A stretch of DNA of 64,000 nt, from assembly GCA_016124665.1 (NCBI GenBank), contig WGNH01000005.1:1-64000 (forward strand), written 5' to 3'. Source of the stretch: Alphaproteobacteria bacterium (GTDB lineage Bacteria > Pseudomonadota > Alphaproteobacteria > Caulobacterales > Maricaulaceae). The position numbers and the translations under genes are program-made. Each line of letters starts with the position of its first letter. The first letter of the stretch is position 1. Of this stretch, positions 55,225 to 63,819 are shown one piece after another. The notes below the pieces were generated by a model, which did not search any database, was not told where the DNA came from, and saw nothing but the letters and a program-made list of their open reading frames with translations.

Positions 55225-56843
55225 CGCGGTGTTTCGCTGTCTTCCGCTTCGGGCGCTTCCGGTCCGGAGGGTTTCGGTGCCATGAAGGGGTCGGAGACAT
55301 CGTCGCTGGCCGCCGCATTGCTGACGGAGGCCGGAGGTGTCACCGGAGCCGCATCCGGCGCATCGGGCGAATCCGGAGCGTCTTCGGCATCGGCAATATC
55401 GCGCGATGACATCAGCGTTTCACGCTCGCCGGAGTCCGCGGCGGCGAAGGCATGAATGTCTTCCGGGGCCGGCGTGTCCGGAGCCGGGGATAGCGGCCCG
55501 GGCGAGGGTGCCTGCATGGCTGACGCGGTGGCCGTAGCCGGCGTATCCGGCGTTTCGGGACCGGTTTCGGCTGCCGCTTCGCTGGCAGGCACCTCCGCCA
55601 GTGCCGGCGGTTCTGCCGGTGCCGGTTCCGGCGCATGCATGGCAGATGCGGTGGCCGTGGCGGCCGCTGTCATGTTTCCGGATGCCCCGGCAGCCGCATC
55701 ACCGGATTCGGCAGCGCCGTTGACCGACCGGTTCGCGAGCGGCGGGGGCGGTGGCAGGACCATGTCACGATCAGACGTCTCTTCTACGCCCAACTCGTCC
55801 GGGGTTGCACGAAGGGACGTTGCCGGAGCCGGATCATCATCGCCGGCATCGGAACGAGCAGCCGCCAATTCTTCATCGCTGGGCAGATCATCGGAATCAG
55901 CCGCCACGTCATCTGCTTCGACAGGGGCATCTTCATGGGCGGTTGCCGCGGCCGATGCCAGGGCGGCGCCTGCCGCAGCTGGAACAGCCACGGTTTCGGC
56001 CGGCGGATGGCGGAGAATATTCTCGCTCAAACGGGCAATGCGCCCTTCCAGGCGGCCGGCATCGCGGGTGCGATTGATAAAGCCGCCGATACAGAAGAGC
56101 AGCGCCACACCGCCGAGAGCCAGCATGGACGGAATCAAAGGCGCGTCAGCATTCAGCGCAAGGCCGGTGGCAATCGCCGCCACGGCATAGACGGGCGCCC
56201 AGAGAATACGCCAGGACCGGGCCAGATAGGTGATCAGGGCCAGAAGTGTCAGCGGCAGGACAAAGGCAAGGGCCTGAGGCGATAGCCAGCCAGGCAATCC
56301 GGCCTGTCCGGCAAGGCCCGTAAAGCCGGGAATGGCGGCGGCGAGATCAAATCCCGGCAGTGCGGGAATGGTATCTGCGGCGAGTACAAAAACATTGATG
56401 TCGGGAAGTGAGGCAAAAATGCCGGGATCGACTTCCAGCATGAAGAGGCGGATGTCCGGCCAGGCCAGAGCGATGGCTGTGACCATGAACAAAAGCATGG
56501 CCATCCACCAGTTGAACGACCGGGTGATGCCGCTGCGGGCCAGGACCGTCGTGGCGTCTGGCGCGGTGCGGGTCCAGGCATTGCGGTCGTGATTGATCAC
56601 CGCGACCGGGCGCGATCCGTGATCCGGCCCGCTTTGCGCCCTCAGTACGGTGACGGTTTCTCCGGATTCCAGCGGCGTGTCAGGACGGGACAGGCGCATG
56701 GTATGCGTGGCCCCGTCCGCATCGCGGATATCATGCTCGCCACGGCGCGGCCCGTCTCCGGTGGTGACGCCCGGAGAGGCATAAAAATCAATACGTTTGC
56801 GGCCAAAGCCGAGGCTGGCGTGCGCCCCTGGAATACTCGACAT
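55209..56843 (-). CDS. membrane protein with long Pro/Ala/acidic tail
   Basis: A 544-residue protein. Residues 1-105 are soluble and polar. About four membrane helices follow between residues 108 and 240 ([68 protein letters not shown]). The C-terminal 290 residues are low-complexity Ala/Pro/Asp/Glu. They include two copies of TATASAM with His-Ala-Pro or Gln-Ala-Pro after it. The ATG at 56843 has GGGGTGG just upstream. The sequence suggests a cell-surface or scaffold anchor; I recognise no family. Confidence 0.7.
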   Translation of the reverse strand: MSSIPGAHASLGFGRKRIDFYASPGVTTGDGPRRGEHDIRDADGATHTMRLSRPDTPLESGETVTVLRAQSGPDHGSRPVAVINHDRNAWTRTAPDATTVLARSGITRSFNWWMAMLLFMVTAIALAWPDIRLFMLEVDPGIFASLPDINVFVLAADTIPALPGFDLAAAIPGFTGLAGQAGLPGWLSPQALAFVLPLTLLALITYLARSWRILWAPVYAVAAIATGLALNADAPLIPSMLALGGVALLFCIGGFINRTRDAGRLEGRIARLSENILRHPPAETVAVPAAAGAALASAAATAHEDAPVEADDVAADSDDLPSDEELAAARSDAGDDDPAPATSLRATPDELGVEETSDRDMVLPPPPPLANRSVNGAAESGDAAAGASGNMTAAATATASAMHAPEPAPAEPPALAEVPASEAAAETGPETPDTPATATASAMQAPSPGPLSPAPDTPAPEDIHAFAAADSGERETLMSSRDIADAEDAPDSPDAPDAAPVTPPASVSNAAASDDVSDPFMAPKPSGPEAPEAEDSETPRQTDS

Positions 56844-57102
56844 AATCCACCCCTTAACATTACGCTGCGCGGCGTTTCCGCTCTGCGCCATGGCCCTGAA
56901 ACACGGCCCTGCTGGAACTATACAAGATTTGGGCCGCAAGAGTCATCGCCGTCACATAAACTTTGTCTGCGGCAGATCAGCGTCTGCATTGTGCGCTGCC
57001 GCGCTGCATGCTAACGGGCGGCGTTGTTGTCCCCTATCCGGCCGGGAGTCCCCGCCCCGGAGGGCCAAAGCTCTCCCGATCATCCTGATGGAAGGACCTT
57101 TT
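56844..57102. other. 259-base divergent intergenic region upstream of ahcY
   Basis: No gene. GGCCGGGAG followed further on by CTCTCCCG (57040-57080 region) could form a leader hairpin just before the ahcY ribosome-binding site (GGAAGGACC). I compared it by eye with SAH and SAM riboswitch cores and saw no convincing match. Confidence 0.4.
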
Positions 57103-58494
57103 ATGTCTGATTACCAAGTCAAAGACCTGTCGCTGGCCAAATGGGGCCGTACCGAAATCGACATGGCGGAAATCGAAATGCCGGGCCTGATGGCGCTGCG
57201 CGAGGAATATGGGGCCGAGCAGCCGCTGAAAGGCGCGCGCATCGCCGGTTCGCTGCACATGACCATCCAGACCGCCGTGCTGATCGAGACCCTGACGGCG
57301 CTGGGCGCGGAAGTGCGCTGGGCGTCCTGCAACATTTTCTCGACCCAGGACCATGCCGCCGCCGCGATTGCCGAGACCGGCGTGCCGGTGTTTGCCCACA
57401 AGGGCGAGACGCTGGAAGAATACTGGGACTTTGCCGACCGGATCTTTACCTGGCCGAATGGCGAAACCGCCAACATGATCCTCGATGATGGCGGAGATGC
57501 GACGCTGTATCTGATCCTCGGCGAGAAGGCGGAGAACGATCCGTCCATTCTGGGCGAGCCGAAATCGGACGAGGAAAAATACCTCTTCGCCCAGATCAAG
57601 AAGCGGATTGCCGAGACACCGGGCTGGTTTGCCAAGGCCAAGGCCGCGATCAAGGGGGTCTCGGAAGAAACCACGACCGGCGTGATGCGCCTTTACCAGA
57701 TGCAGAAGCGCGGCGAACTGCCTTTCCCGGCGATCAATGTGAATGACTCGGTGACCAAGTCGAAATTCGACAACCGCTATGGCTGCCGCGAAAGCCTGGT
57801 GGATGCCATCCGCCGCGGCACCGATGTGATGATGGCCGGCAAGACCGCCCTGGTCTGCGGTTATGGCGATGTCGGCAAGGGCTCGGCGGAATCGCTGGCC
57901 CAGGCTGGCGCCCGCGTGGCCGTCACCGAAGTCGATCCGATCTGCGCACTGCAGGCCTGCATGGACGGGTTTGCGGTCGTGCGCGTCGAGGATGTCGTCA
58001 AGGATTGCGATATCTTCGTCACCGCGACCGGCAACAAGGACGTTCTGACCGTCGATCACATGCGCGCCATGAAGGATATGGCGATCGTCTGCAATATCGG
58101 CCATTTCGATAACGAGATCCAGGTCGAGGCCTTGCGCAATTTCCAGTGGACCAATGTGAAGCCGCAGGTCGATCTGGTGCAATTCCCGGAAGGCAACCGG
58201 ATCATCCTTCTCTCCGAAGGCCGTCTGGTGAATCTGGGCAATGCCAACGGTCACCCCTCTTTCGTGATGTCGGCCTCCTTCACCAATCAGACGCTGGCGC
58301 AGATCGAGTTGTGGCAACGCGGCGGGGACTACAAGAACGAGGTCTATATCCTGCCCAAGCATCTCGATGAAAAGGTCGCCGCCCTGCACCTGCCCAAGCT
58401 GGGCGCACGGCTGACCGAGCTCTCATCCGAGCAGGCCGGTTATATCGGCGTCGAGCCGCAAGGCCCGTTCAAGGCCGAGCATTACCGCTACTAG
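57103..58494 (+). CDS. ahcY: S-adenosylhomocysteinase
   Basis: A 463-residue NAD-dependent hydrolase splitting S-adenosylhomocysteine to adenosine and homocysteine, which relieves product inhibition of methyltransferases. [30 protein letters not shown], the NAD loop [15 protein letters not shown] and the C-terminal Lys/Tyr FKAEHYRY are canonical. The 40-residue insertion around [15 protein letters not shown] marks the long bacterial form. The ATG at 57103 has GGAAGGA 8 bases upstream. Confidence 0.97.
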   Translation: MSDYQVKDLSLAKWGRTEIDMAEIEMPGLMALREEYGAEQPLKGARIAGSLHMTIQTAVLIETLTALGAEVRWASCNIFSTQDHAAAAIAETGVPVFAHKGETLEEYWDFADRIFTWPNGETANMILDDGGDATLYLILGEKAENDPSILGEPKSDEEKYLFAQIKKRIAETPGWFAKAKAAIKGVSEETTTGVMRLYQMQKRGELPFPAINVNDSVTKSKFDNRYGCRESLVDAIRRGTDVMMAGKTALVCGYGDVGKGSAESLAQAGARVAVTEVDPICALQACMDGFAVVRVEDVVKDCDIFVTATGNKDVLTVDHMRAMKDMAIVCNIGHFDNEIQVEALRNFQWTNVKPQVDLVQFPEGNRIILLSEGRLVNLGNANGHPSFVMSASFTNQTLAQIELWQRGGDYKNEVYILPKHLDEKVAALHLPKLGARLTELSSEQAGYIGVEPQGPFKAEHYRY

Positions 58495-58520
58495 GCGGTC
58501 TGGCCCAACTGCACGAGAGG

Positions 58521-58553
58521 CGCCCCGGACCCGTTCCGGGGCGTTTTCTTTTT
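58521..58553 (+). terminator. intrinsic terminator of ahcY
   Basis: CGCCCCGG and CCGGGGCG pair perfectly around ACCCGTT and are followed by TTTTCTTTTT, 27 bases after the stop. Confidence 0.92.
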
Positions 58554-58577
58554 GGCAAATGGCGCTAGCGTGCCGGC

Positions 58578-59030
58578 ATGATCATCCGTCTTGCCAGCCT
58601 GTGCACCCTTTTCGCCCTTGCCGCCTGTTCTTCCGTGACCTCTCTGCCCGGGACCGGCCGGCTGGATCCGCGCTCGGACCCCTTCATGCCGTCTCAGCCC
58701 TTTCCGGTGCCCGCCAATGTGGAACGGCTGATCGGGCCGGAGGATTGTCAGGGTGCGCAGCTGGCGGCCCGCGAATTCGCCATGCCGGACTATCCGGCGC
58801 GGGCGTATTCTCGCGGGCTGCAAGGCTGGGTGGTGGTCCGCTTTCACGTCTATGATACGGGCCGCCCGCATCGCGTCCGCTCCGCCGAATCGGTGCCTGC
58901 CGGCCATTTCGATGCTGCGGCGGTGCGCGCGGTCGAGGACTGGCGCTTCCGAGAATTGCCGGACGGACAGGCGCTGTCGAACTGCGTTGTGCTGTTCGAG
59001 TTTCGCAATGGCACGGTTCGCGTTAGATAG
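58578..59030 (+). CDS. lipoprotein with TonB C-terminal domain
   Basis: A 150-residue protein. The lipobox LFALAACSS places the lipidated cysteine at residue 17. The rest contains ARAYSRGLQGWVVVRFHVYDTG and HFDAAAVRAVEDWRFRELP, the TonB_C fold. Lacking a membrane helix and Pro-rich spacer, it is not a classic energy transducer. It may be a periplasmic or outer-membrane accessory protein. Confidence 0.83.
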   Translation: MIIRLASLCTLFALAACSSVTSLPGTGRLDPRSDPFMPSQPFPVPANVERLIGPEDCQGAQLAAREFAMPDYPARAYSRGLQGWVVVRFHVYDTGRPHRVRSAESVPAGHFDAAAVRAVEDWRFRELPDGQALSNCVVLFEFRNGTVRVR

Positions 59031-59035
59031 CGTCC

Positions 59036-59626
59036 ATGTCGAATGATGATTTTACCCGGCTGCTGGATGAAATTCCGCTGCTTTACAAGGTCCGCGCCTT
59101 TGCCGACGGCCTGTCCGATGCCCGCCTGTTCATGCGGCTGGGCGATCCGCTGGACAAGCGCGAGCGCGATCTGACCCGCACCTACCTTGACGGGCTGGGC
59201 TTTCCGCATGCCGAACCGGGGCTGCTGACCAATTGGGACGATGCTGCGAGCGCCGCCGAGGCCGTGGATTTCAATCCGGAAGGCTGGGAGGCCGAGGAAA
59301 TGCTGCGCGCCGGGCTGATTTCCGAAGCCCTCCAGCGGCTGGACGAGGACGGCATCCAGACGGTGCTGGAATATGTCGGGCTGAAAGCCGGCGAGGCGGC
59401 ACAGGATGCGGTCGCCTATTCGGCCTCGCTGGGGGATATGCGCGACGAGGCGGTGCTGAATGCGGCTGCGGGGTCCGTGGTGCAGGCGGCCAATGGCGCC
59501 GCGCTGGTGATCATGGCGGAAGCCGAGGATGATGATCCGCCGCATCCCTTCCTTGCGCGCTGGCGGCTGTTTGTGCGCGGGCGCTGGCCGGTCGGACTGG
59601 CCGGGCTGACCTATAATATTCTGTGA
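59036..59626 (+). CDS. conserved-looking hypothetical protein upstream of xthA
   Basis: A 196-residue acidic, Ala-rich soluble protein beginning SNDDFTRLLDEIPLLYKVRAFADGLSD, given here in part as LLDEIPLLYKVRAF. No motif is recognised. It starts 5 bases after the lipoprotein gene and ends 12 bases before the xthA start, so it is probably co-transcribed with both. Confidence 0.75.
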   Translation: MSNDDFTRLLDEIPLLYKVRAFADGLSDARLFMRLGDPLDKRERDLTRTYLDGLGFPHAEPGLLTNWDDAASAAEAVDFNPEGWEAEEMLRAGLISEALQRLDEDGIQTVLEYVGLKAGEAAQDAVAYSASLGDMRDEAVLNAAAGSVVQAANGAALVIMAEAEDDDPPHPFLARWRLFVRGRWPVGLAGLTYNIL

Positions 59627-59638
59627 TTGGACGGACTT

Positions 59639-60454
59639 ATGACCACGCTTTCGATTGCCAGCTGGAATGTGAACTCTGTGCGCCTGCGCGCCGTACCGCT
59701 GATCGCGCCTTTCGTGGCCGCCTGCCAGCCGGATGTGCTGTGCCTGCAGGAGATCAAGTGCCAGAGCCATGAATTTCCGGAAAAAGCCTTCCGCGAAATG
59801 GGCTATGAGCATTTCCATGTGCGCGGCCAGAAAGGCATGCATGGCGTGGCCATTGCCTCGAAATATCCGCTGCAGGATCTGGGCGATGAAGCGATCTGCC
59901 CGCGCGAGGAAGCGCGGCATCAGCGCGTCGGTGTGCAAGGCATCGAGCTTCACAATTTCTATATTCCGGCCGGCGGGGACGAGCCGGATATCGAGATCAA
60001 TCCGCGCTTTGCCCACAAGATGGATTTCCTGGCCTGCACGCGGGATTATTTCGCCGCGCGCGACACGAGGAACGAGAAGATCGTCATTCTCGGCGATTTC
60101 AACATCGCCCCGCGCGAACATGATGTCTGGTCACACAAACAGCTTCTGAAAGTGGTCTCGCACACGCCGGGCGAGGTCGAGGCGCTGAATGCCATTCTGG
60201 CGGCCGGCGATTTCATTGATGTCGCCCGGGAAGTCATTCCCGGGCCGGAGAAAATCTGCGCCTGGTGGAGCTATCGCGCGAAGGATTAACGCGCCTCCAA
60301 CCGGGGCCGGCGGCTGGATCATATCTGGGTGACGCCCCCCCTGAAAGATGCGGCGCTGGCGCGCGGCCGGGACGGTTTCCGGATCTACGAGCCGGAGCGT
60401 GGCCGCGAAAAGCCGTCCGACCATGTGCCGGTCGTGCTGGACCTGATGCTCTAG
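59639..60454 (+). pseudogene. xthA: exodeoxyribonuclease III interrupted by an in-frame TAA
   Basis: The frame encodes ExoIII, the abasic-site endonuclease and 3' exonuclease of base excision repair. SWNVNSVRLR, CLQEIKCQ, GDFNIAP and WWSYRAKD are all present up to residue 216. A TAA then occurs at 60287-60289, exactly where the family has Trp (RDWRASNRGRRLDH). The same frame continues without a shift through ASNRGRRLDHIWVT and KPSDHVPVVLDL to a TAG at 60452-60454. Read through, the length (about 271) is normal. The product to the TAA would lack the catalytic Asp and His. This is a true nonsense mutation or a sequencing error. Confidence 0.85.
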
Positions 60455-61032
60455 CGGCGAATGGGAAGGGGCCGGGAAATTCTGGGCATGCCGCCGGAGT
60501 CGCGATCATAATTCCGGTGGGACACCTGAAGGGCATCAATGAGCGAGTCCAGAGTGGAATCTACCAACGTGCGAAGTTCAGAACAGCTTTGCTGTGGTGG
60601 GATGGCGGCGAGCCGCTGAGCGATGATCTGCGCGCCCTGGCGTGATATTTCAATATGGCCCTGACTGTGGAGCGCGACTTGTTCGGCATAGGCATCCCAG
60701 CGGCGGCGCAAGGACCGGTTGGCACGCTCGTAATCGACCCATTCGGGTGCCGAAACAATGGTGTGAGCCGTCATGGAGCCGCCCGCAATCCAGCACCCTT
60801 CTCCGACACGTTGGTCATAAAAAGGCGAGGCGTGGACATCGAAATTATAATCAGTGCGCAGCATCAGGTTGGCATTCACAAAATCGATCAGCTCGTCTTC
60901 TGTCCGGCCGCTGATCTCCCAGTGATCTTGGCCTGTGGTGATCTCTACGGACAGCGATGTCTGCCCGGCCGCGCTATCCGCCCATATACATACTGCCATC
61001 AAACCGGCGAGTATGACGGATACTGTTCTCAT
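60451..61032 (-). CDS. secreted DUF922-type putative zinc protease
   Basis: A 193-residue exported protein. The signal peptide ends near ADSAAGQ. WDAYAEQVALHSQGHIEI contains His-x3-His-like metal ligands, as in the DUF922 family of putative metallopeptidases. The RR gene upstream overlaps it by ATGA, so it is co-translated with the CenR-like regulator. Its stop overlaps that of xthA. Confidence 0.72.
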   Translation of the reverse strand: MRTVSVILAGLMAVCIWADSAAGQTSLSVEITTGQDHWEISGRTEDELIDFVNANLMLRTDYNFDVHASPFYDQRVGEGCWIAGGSMTAHTIVSAPEWVDYERANRSLRRRWDAYAEQVALHSQGHIEISRQGAQIIAQRLAAIPPQQSCSELRTLVDSTLDSLIDALQVSHRNYDRDSGGMPRISRPLPIRR

Positions 61033-61715
61033 GATTGCAGCCGGTAACCGCCGCTTTCGGTGATCAGCAGGCGTGACTGTGCCGGGTTCGGCTCGATCTT
61101 TTGCCGCAGCCGGTAGATATGGGTTTCCAGAGTGTGGGTGGTGACGTTGGGATTATAGCCCCAGACCTCATGCAGGAGTTCCTCACGCGAGACCGGCTTG
61201 CCGCCCGAGCGATAGAGATATTTGAGGATATTGGTTTCCTTTTCCGTCAGGCGGATCTTCTTCTCGTCTGCCGTGATCAGAAGCTTCATGGACGGTTTGA
61301 ATTCGTACGGCCCGATCTGGAAGACGGCATCCTCGCTCTGTTCGTGACTGCGCAGATGCGCGCGCACGCGGGCGAGCAGAACAGAAAACTTGAACGGCTT
61401 GGTGACATAGTCATTGGCGCCGGATTCCAGACCGAGAATCTGGTCGGCATCGGTATTCTGCCCGGTCAGCATGATGACCGGGGCGGTCACGCCATTCTTG
61501 CGCATCAGTCGGCAGGCCTCGCGGCCATCCATGTCGGGCAGGTCAACGTCCAGCAGAATAATATCCGCCCGTTCATCGCGGGCGATATTTATGCCTTTGG
61601 TCGCAGTGTCCGCATCCCGGACCGTGAATTCGTCATGAAACCCGAATTGCTCGATCAGGGTTTCGCGGAGATCGTCGTCGTCATCGACGCACAGAATCGT
61701 TTTTTTCACACTCAT
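61029..61715 (-). CDS. OmpR-type response regulator, CenR-like
   Basis: A 228-residue regulator. The receiver (ILCVDDDDDLRETLIEQF, IILLDVDLPDMDG, VIMLTGQNTDADQIL, YVTKPFKF) is joined to a winged helix (LTEKETNILKYLYRSGGKPVSREELLHEVWGY, THTLETHIYRLRQKI). The DDDDDLRETL opening resembles CenR, the essential cell-envelope regulator of alphaproteobacteria. No kinase is adjacent, which also fits CenR. The ATG at 61715 is chosen from family length. A 12-bp perfect inverted repeat lies 34-69 bases upstream. Confidence 0.85.
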   Translation of the reverse strand: MSVKKTILCVDDDDDLRETLIEQFGFHDEFTVRDADTATKGINIARDERADIILLDVDLPDMDGREACRLMRKNGVTAPVIMLTGQNTDADQILGLESGANDYVTKPFKFSVLLARVRAHLRSHEQSEDAVFQIGPYEFKPSMKLLITADEKKIRLTEKETNILKYLYRSGGKPVSREELLHEVWGYNPNVTTHTLETHIYRLRQKIEPNPAQSRLLITESGGYRLQS

Positions 61716-62023
61716 AGTCTGATCATGCCATTTTTTGTACGGGAGGCAATTCCTGCCGGGCGGCTGAAATTTCCCGGCAGGAATGACCGGACCCGCGTTC
61801 ACGGTCAAGCACACAATCACGTGTGCAAGGCGTCATCGGACTGTGAAAAATGGCCGCATTTTTGCATGGTTAACGTCTGACATGTCCGGCTCCGTGAGGG
61901 CCATGGCGTGACACCTCCGTGGTGGGGGAGGCGACCGGGACGCTGCTTTGGGTGCGCTTGCACCTGCCGGCGTCCCGCGCCGACCGCTGGACTTGTGCCC
62001 CGAATTCCGGAATTCCTGCCCGC
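61716..62023. other. 308-base divergent intergenic region
   Basis: The region between the CenR-like gene and the L,D-transpeptidase gene. It contains a perfect 12-bp inverted repeat (61749-61784) and a 6-bp one (GCACAC/GTGTGC, 61809-61826). An AT-rich stretch follows (61850-61875), a plausible promoter zone. An open frame from 61919 could extend the transpeptidase but is not family-like. Confidence 0.6.
61749..61784. promoter_or_regulatory. 12-bp inverted repeat upstream of the CenR-like gene
   Basis: ATTCCTGCCGGG and CCCGGCAGGAAT are perfectly complementary and separated by 12 bases. It could be an operator for a dimeric regulator, including autoregulation, or a 5' leader hairpin. There is no T-run on either side. 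Confidence 0.5.
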
Positions 62024-62530
62024 ATGACCCGTTTCACTGTGACATCCGATGGCCGGTTTTCGGCACCTGACGCCCTCTGCCGCGCCGCGCTCGGCAAGGG
62101 CGGTGTCAAACCGGAGGCCGGCAAGGTGGAAGGTGATGGGGCGACCCCGCTTGGCATATATGTGCTGAGGCGTGTGCTTTACCGGACGGATCGTGGCGCG
62201 GCTCCGGAGACCACGCTGCCGGTGCGTCCGATCCGGCCCGATGATGGCTGGTGTGATGCGCCGGATGATCCCGCCTATAACCGGCCCGTGCGCCTGCCCT
62301 ATCCGGCGTCTTGCGAGGAAATGACACGGGCGGACGGGCTTTACGACATCGTGGTCGTGCTGTCGCATAATGATGATCCGCCGGTTCCGGGGCGCGGCTC
62401 CGCCATCTTCCTGCATTGCGCGCGGCCGGATTATGCGCCGACCGAGGGGTGTGTGGCGCTGGCGAAATCCGATCTGGAAGCCGTGCTGAAGGGCGCGGCA
62501 CCCGGCGATACACTCGAGATCAGGCGGTAG
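62024..62530 (+). CDS. YkuD-type L,D-transpeptidase family protein
   Basis: A 168-residue protein with VEGDGATPLGIYVLRRVLYR at the N-terminal side. The catalytic segment is IFLHCARPDYAPTEGCVAL, giving the His and the Cys of the HxxxxxxxxxxGC active site. The family crosslinks peptidoglycan or attaches proteins to it. No signal peptide is evident with the ATG at 62024, as in other short members of this subgroup. Its location opposite an envelope regulator is suggestive. Confidence 0.85.
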   Translation: MTRFTVTSDGRFSAPDALCRAALGKGGVKPEAGKVEGDGATPLGIYVLRRVLYRTDRGAAPETTLPVRPIRPDDGWCDAPDDPAYNRPVRLPYPASCEEMTRADGLYDIVVVLSHNDDPPVPGRGSAIFLHCARPDYAPTEGCVALAKSDLEAVLKGAAPGDTLEIRR

Positions 62531-63203
62531 GCCGCTCGCCGAACAGGGCGGAGCCGACGCGCACGCTGGTGGCGCCGAATTTCACCGCGGTCTCGAAATC
62601 CCCGCTCATCCCCATGGAGAGTTTTTCGATGCCATTGGCCGCCGCAAGATCTGCGAGCAGCGCAAAATGCGGCCCGGCGGGGTCTTCGACCGGCGGAATG
62701 CACATCAACCCCTCGATTTTGAAGCCATAATCCTCGCGCATCTGTTTCAGAAAGTCCGCGACGGCGGGCGGGGCAATGCCGGCTTTCTGGTCTTCCTCGC
62801 CGGTATTGACCTGGACATAGAGGCGCGGCTGCCTGCCCAGCTTCTCCATGGCCTTTTTCAAGGCTCCGGCGAGCTTGATCCGGTCGAGCGTCTCGATCAC
62901 ATCGAACAGGGCGGCCGCCGCTTCCGCCTTGTTGGTTTGCAACGGGCCAATGAGGCGCAATTCGAGATCGGGAAAATCTGCCCGGCGTTCCGCCCAGCGG
63001 CCCTGCGCTTCCTGCACCCGGTTCTCGCCGAAAACACGGTGACCGGCGGCAAGGGCGGCACTGATGCGGCTGTCCGGCTGTTTCTTGGAGACGCCGGTCA
63101 GCGTGACCGATGACGGGTCGCGTCCCGCGGCATTGGCGGCCACGGCGATCCGCTTCAGGATTTCATTCCGGCGGGCGGCAAATTCGTTTACGGATGTCGT
63201 CAT
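62520..63203 (-). CDS. YggS family PLP-binding protein
   Basis: A 227-residue pyridoxal-phosphate homeostasis protein. The cofactor lysine is in LTGVSKKQPD, with FGENRVQEAQGRW, RLIGPLQTNKA, VQVNTGEEDQKAG and LSMGMSGDFETAVKFGATSVRVGSALFG. It is a single-domain alanine-racemase fold without known catalysis. The ATG at 63203 is chosen; one at 63215 is possible. It overlaps the 3' end of the transpeptidase gene by 11 bases. Confidence 0.94.
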   Translation of the reverse strand: MTTSVNEFAARRNEILKRIAVAANAAGRDPSSVTLTGVSKKQPDSRISAALAAGHRVFGENRVQEAQGRWAERRADFPDLELRLIGPLQTNKAEAAAALFDVIETLDRIKLAGALKKAMEKLGRQPRLYVQVNTGEEDQKAGIAPPAVADFLKQMREDYGFKIEGLMCIPPVEDPAGPHFALLADLAAANGIEKLSMGMSGDFETAVKFGATSVRVGSALFGERPTA

Positions 63204-63819
63204 GTCCTCCCGCACCTATTCCCAAGCGATGCTGCTGGCAAGGCTGACCGCCAGATGGCCCGGTGTTCCGGGCGTGTTGCCGCCGCTTATTGCCCTGACC
63301 GATCCGGAGCGCACTCCGGACATTGGCGCGTTCGCGCAGGGCCTGCCCGGAGGATGCGCACTGATCTACCGCCATTTCGGCCGCCCGGAGCGATTTTCCG
63401 AAGCCGCCCGTCTGGCCGGTATTGCGCGGGAAAAGCGTCTGGTCCTTCTGATCGCTGCGGATCCGGACCTGGCAGAGGCCTGTGATGCCGACGGCGTGCA
63501 CTGGCCGGCGCGGCTGGCCGGACCGGCGCGAAAATGGCGGCGGGGACGGACCGGTCAGATCATGATGATGTCGGCGCATAACCGGCGCGAACTTGCTCTG
63601 GCCGCAAAAGCCGGGGCGGATGCGGCATTGTTATCGCCGGTGTTTGCAACCCGGAGCCATGCGGGTGACACGGCACTCGGCGTGCACCGCGCCCGTGGGC
63701 TGGCCCGGGCGTGCGCAATTCCCGTCTATGCGCTGGGCGGCATAACGGCAGACACGGCAAAGCATCTGTCAGGATCAGGATTTGCGGGTGTGGCCGCGAT
63801 CGGCGGGCTGAAACGCTAG
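63202..63819 (+). CDS. ThiE/TenI-like thiamine phosphate synthase family protein
   Basis: A 205-residue TIM-barrel protein from the ATG at 63202, or 196 from 63229. LIALTDPERTPD opens the barrel. MSAHNRRELALAAKAGADAALLSPVFAT followed by VYALGGITADTAKHL and GVAAIGG is the ThiE/TenI phosphate-site pattern. The pyrimidine-binding residues are not clearly conserved, so TenI-like function is as likely as true thiamine phosphate synthase. Its start codon overlaps that of divergent yggS, leaving no promoter room if 63202 is right. Confidence 0.8.
   Translation: MSSRTYSQAMLLARLTARWPGVPGVLPPLIALTDPERTPDIGAFAQGLPGGCALIYRHFGRPERFSEAARLAGIAREKRLVLLIAADPDLAEACDADGVHWPARLAGPARKWRRGRTGQIMMMSAHNRRELALAAKAGADAALLSPVFATRSHAGDTALGVHRARGLARACAIPVYALGGITADTAKHLSGSGFAGVAAIGGLKR

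Noticed and set aside
56844-57102. Possible SAH or SAM riboswitch before ahcY.
   Set aside because: Hairpins are possible, but the conserved cores of the known classes were not found by eye.
57034-58389. A 451-codon minus-strand frame opposite ahcY.
   Set aside because: Antisense shadow of a highly conserved gene; no recognisable domain.
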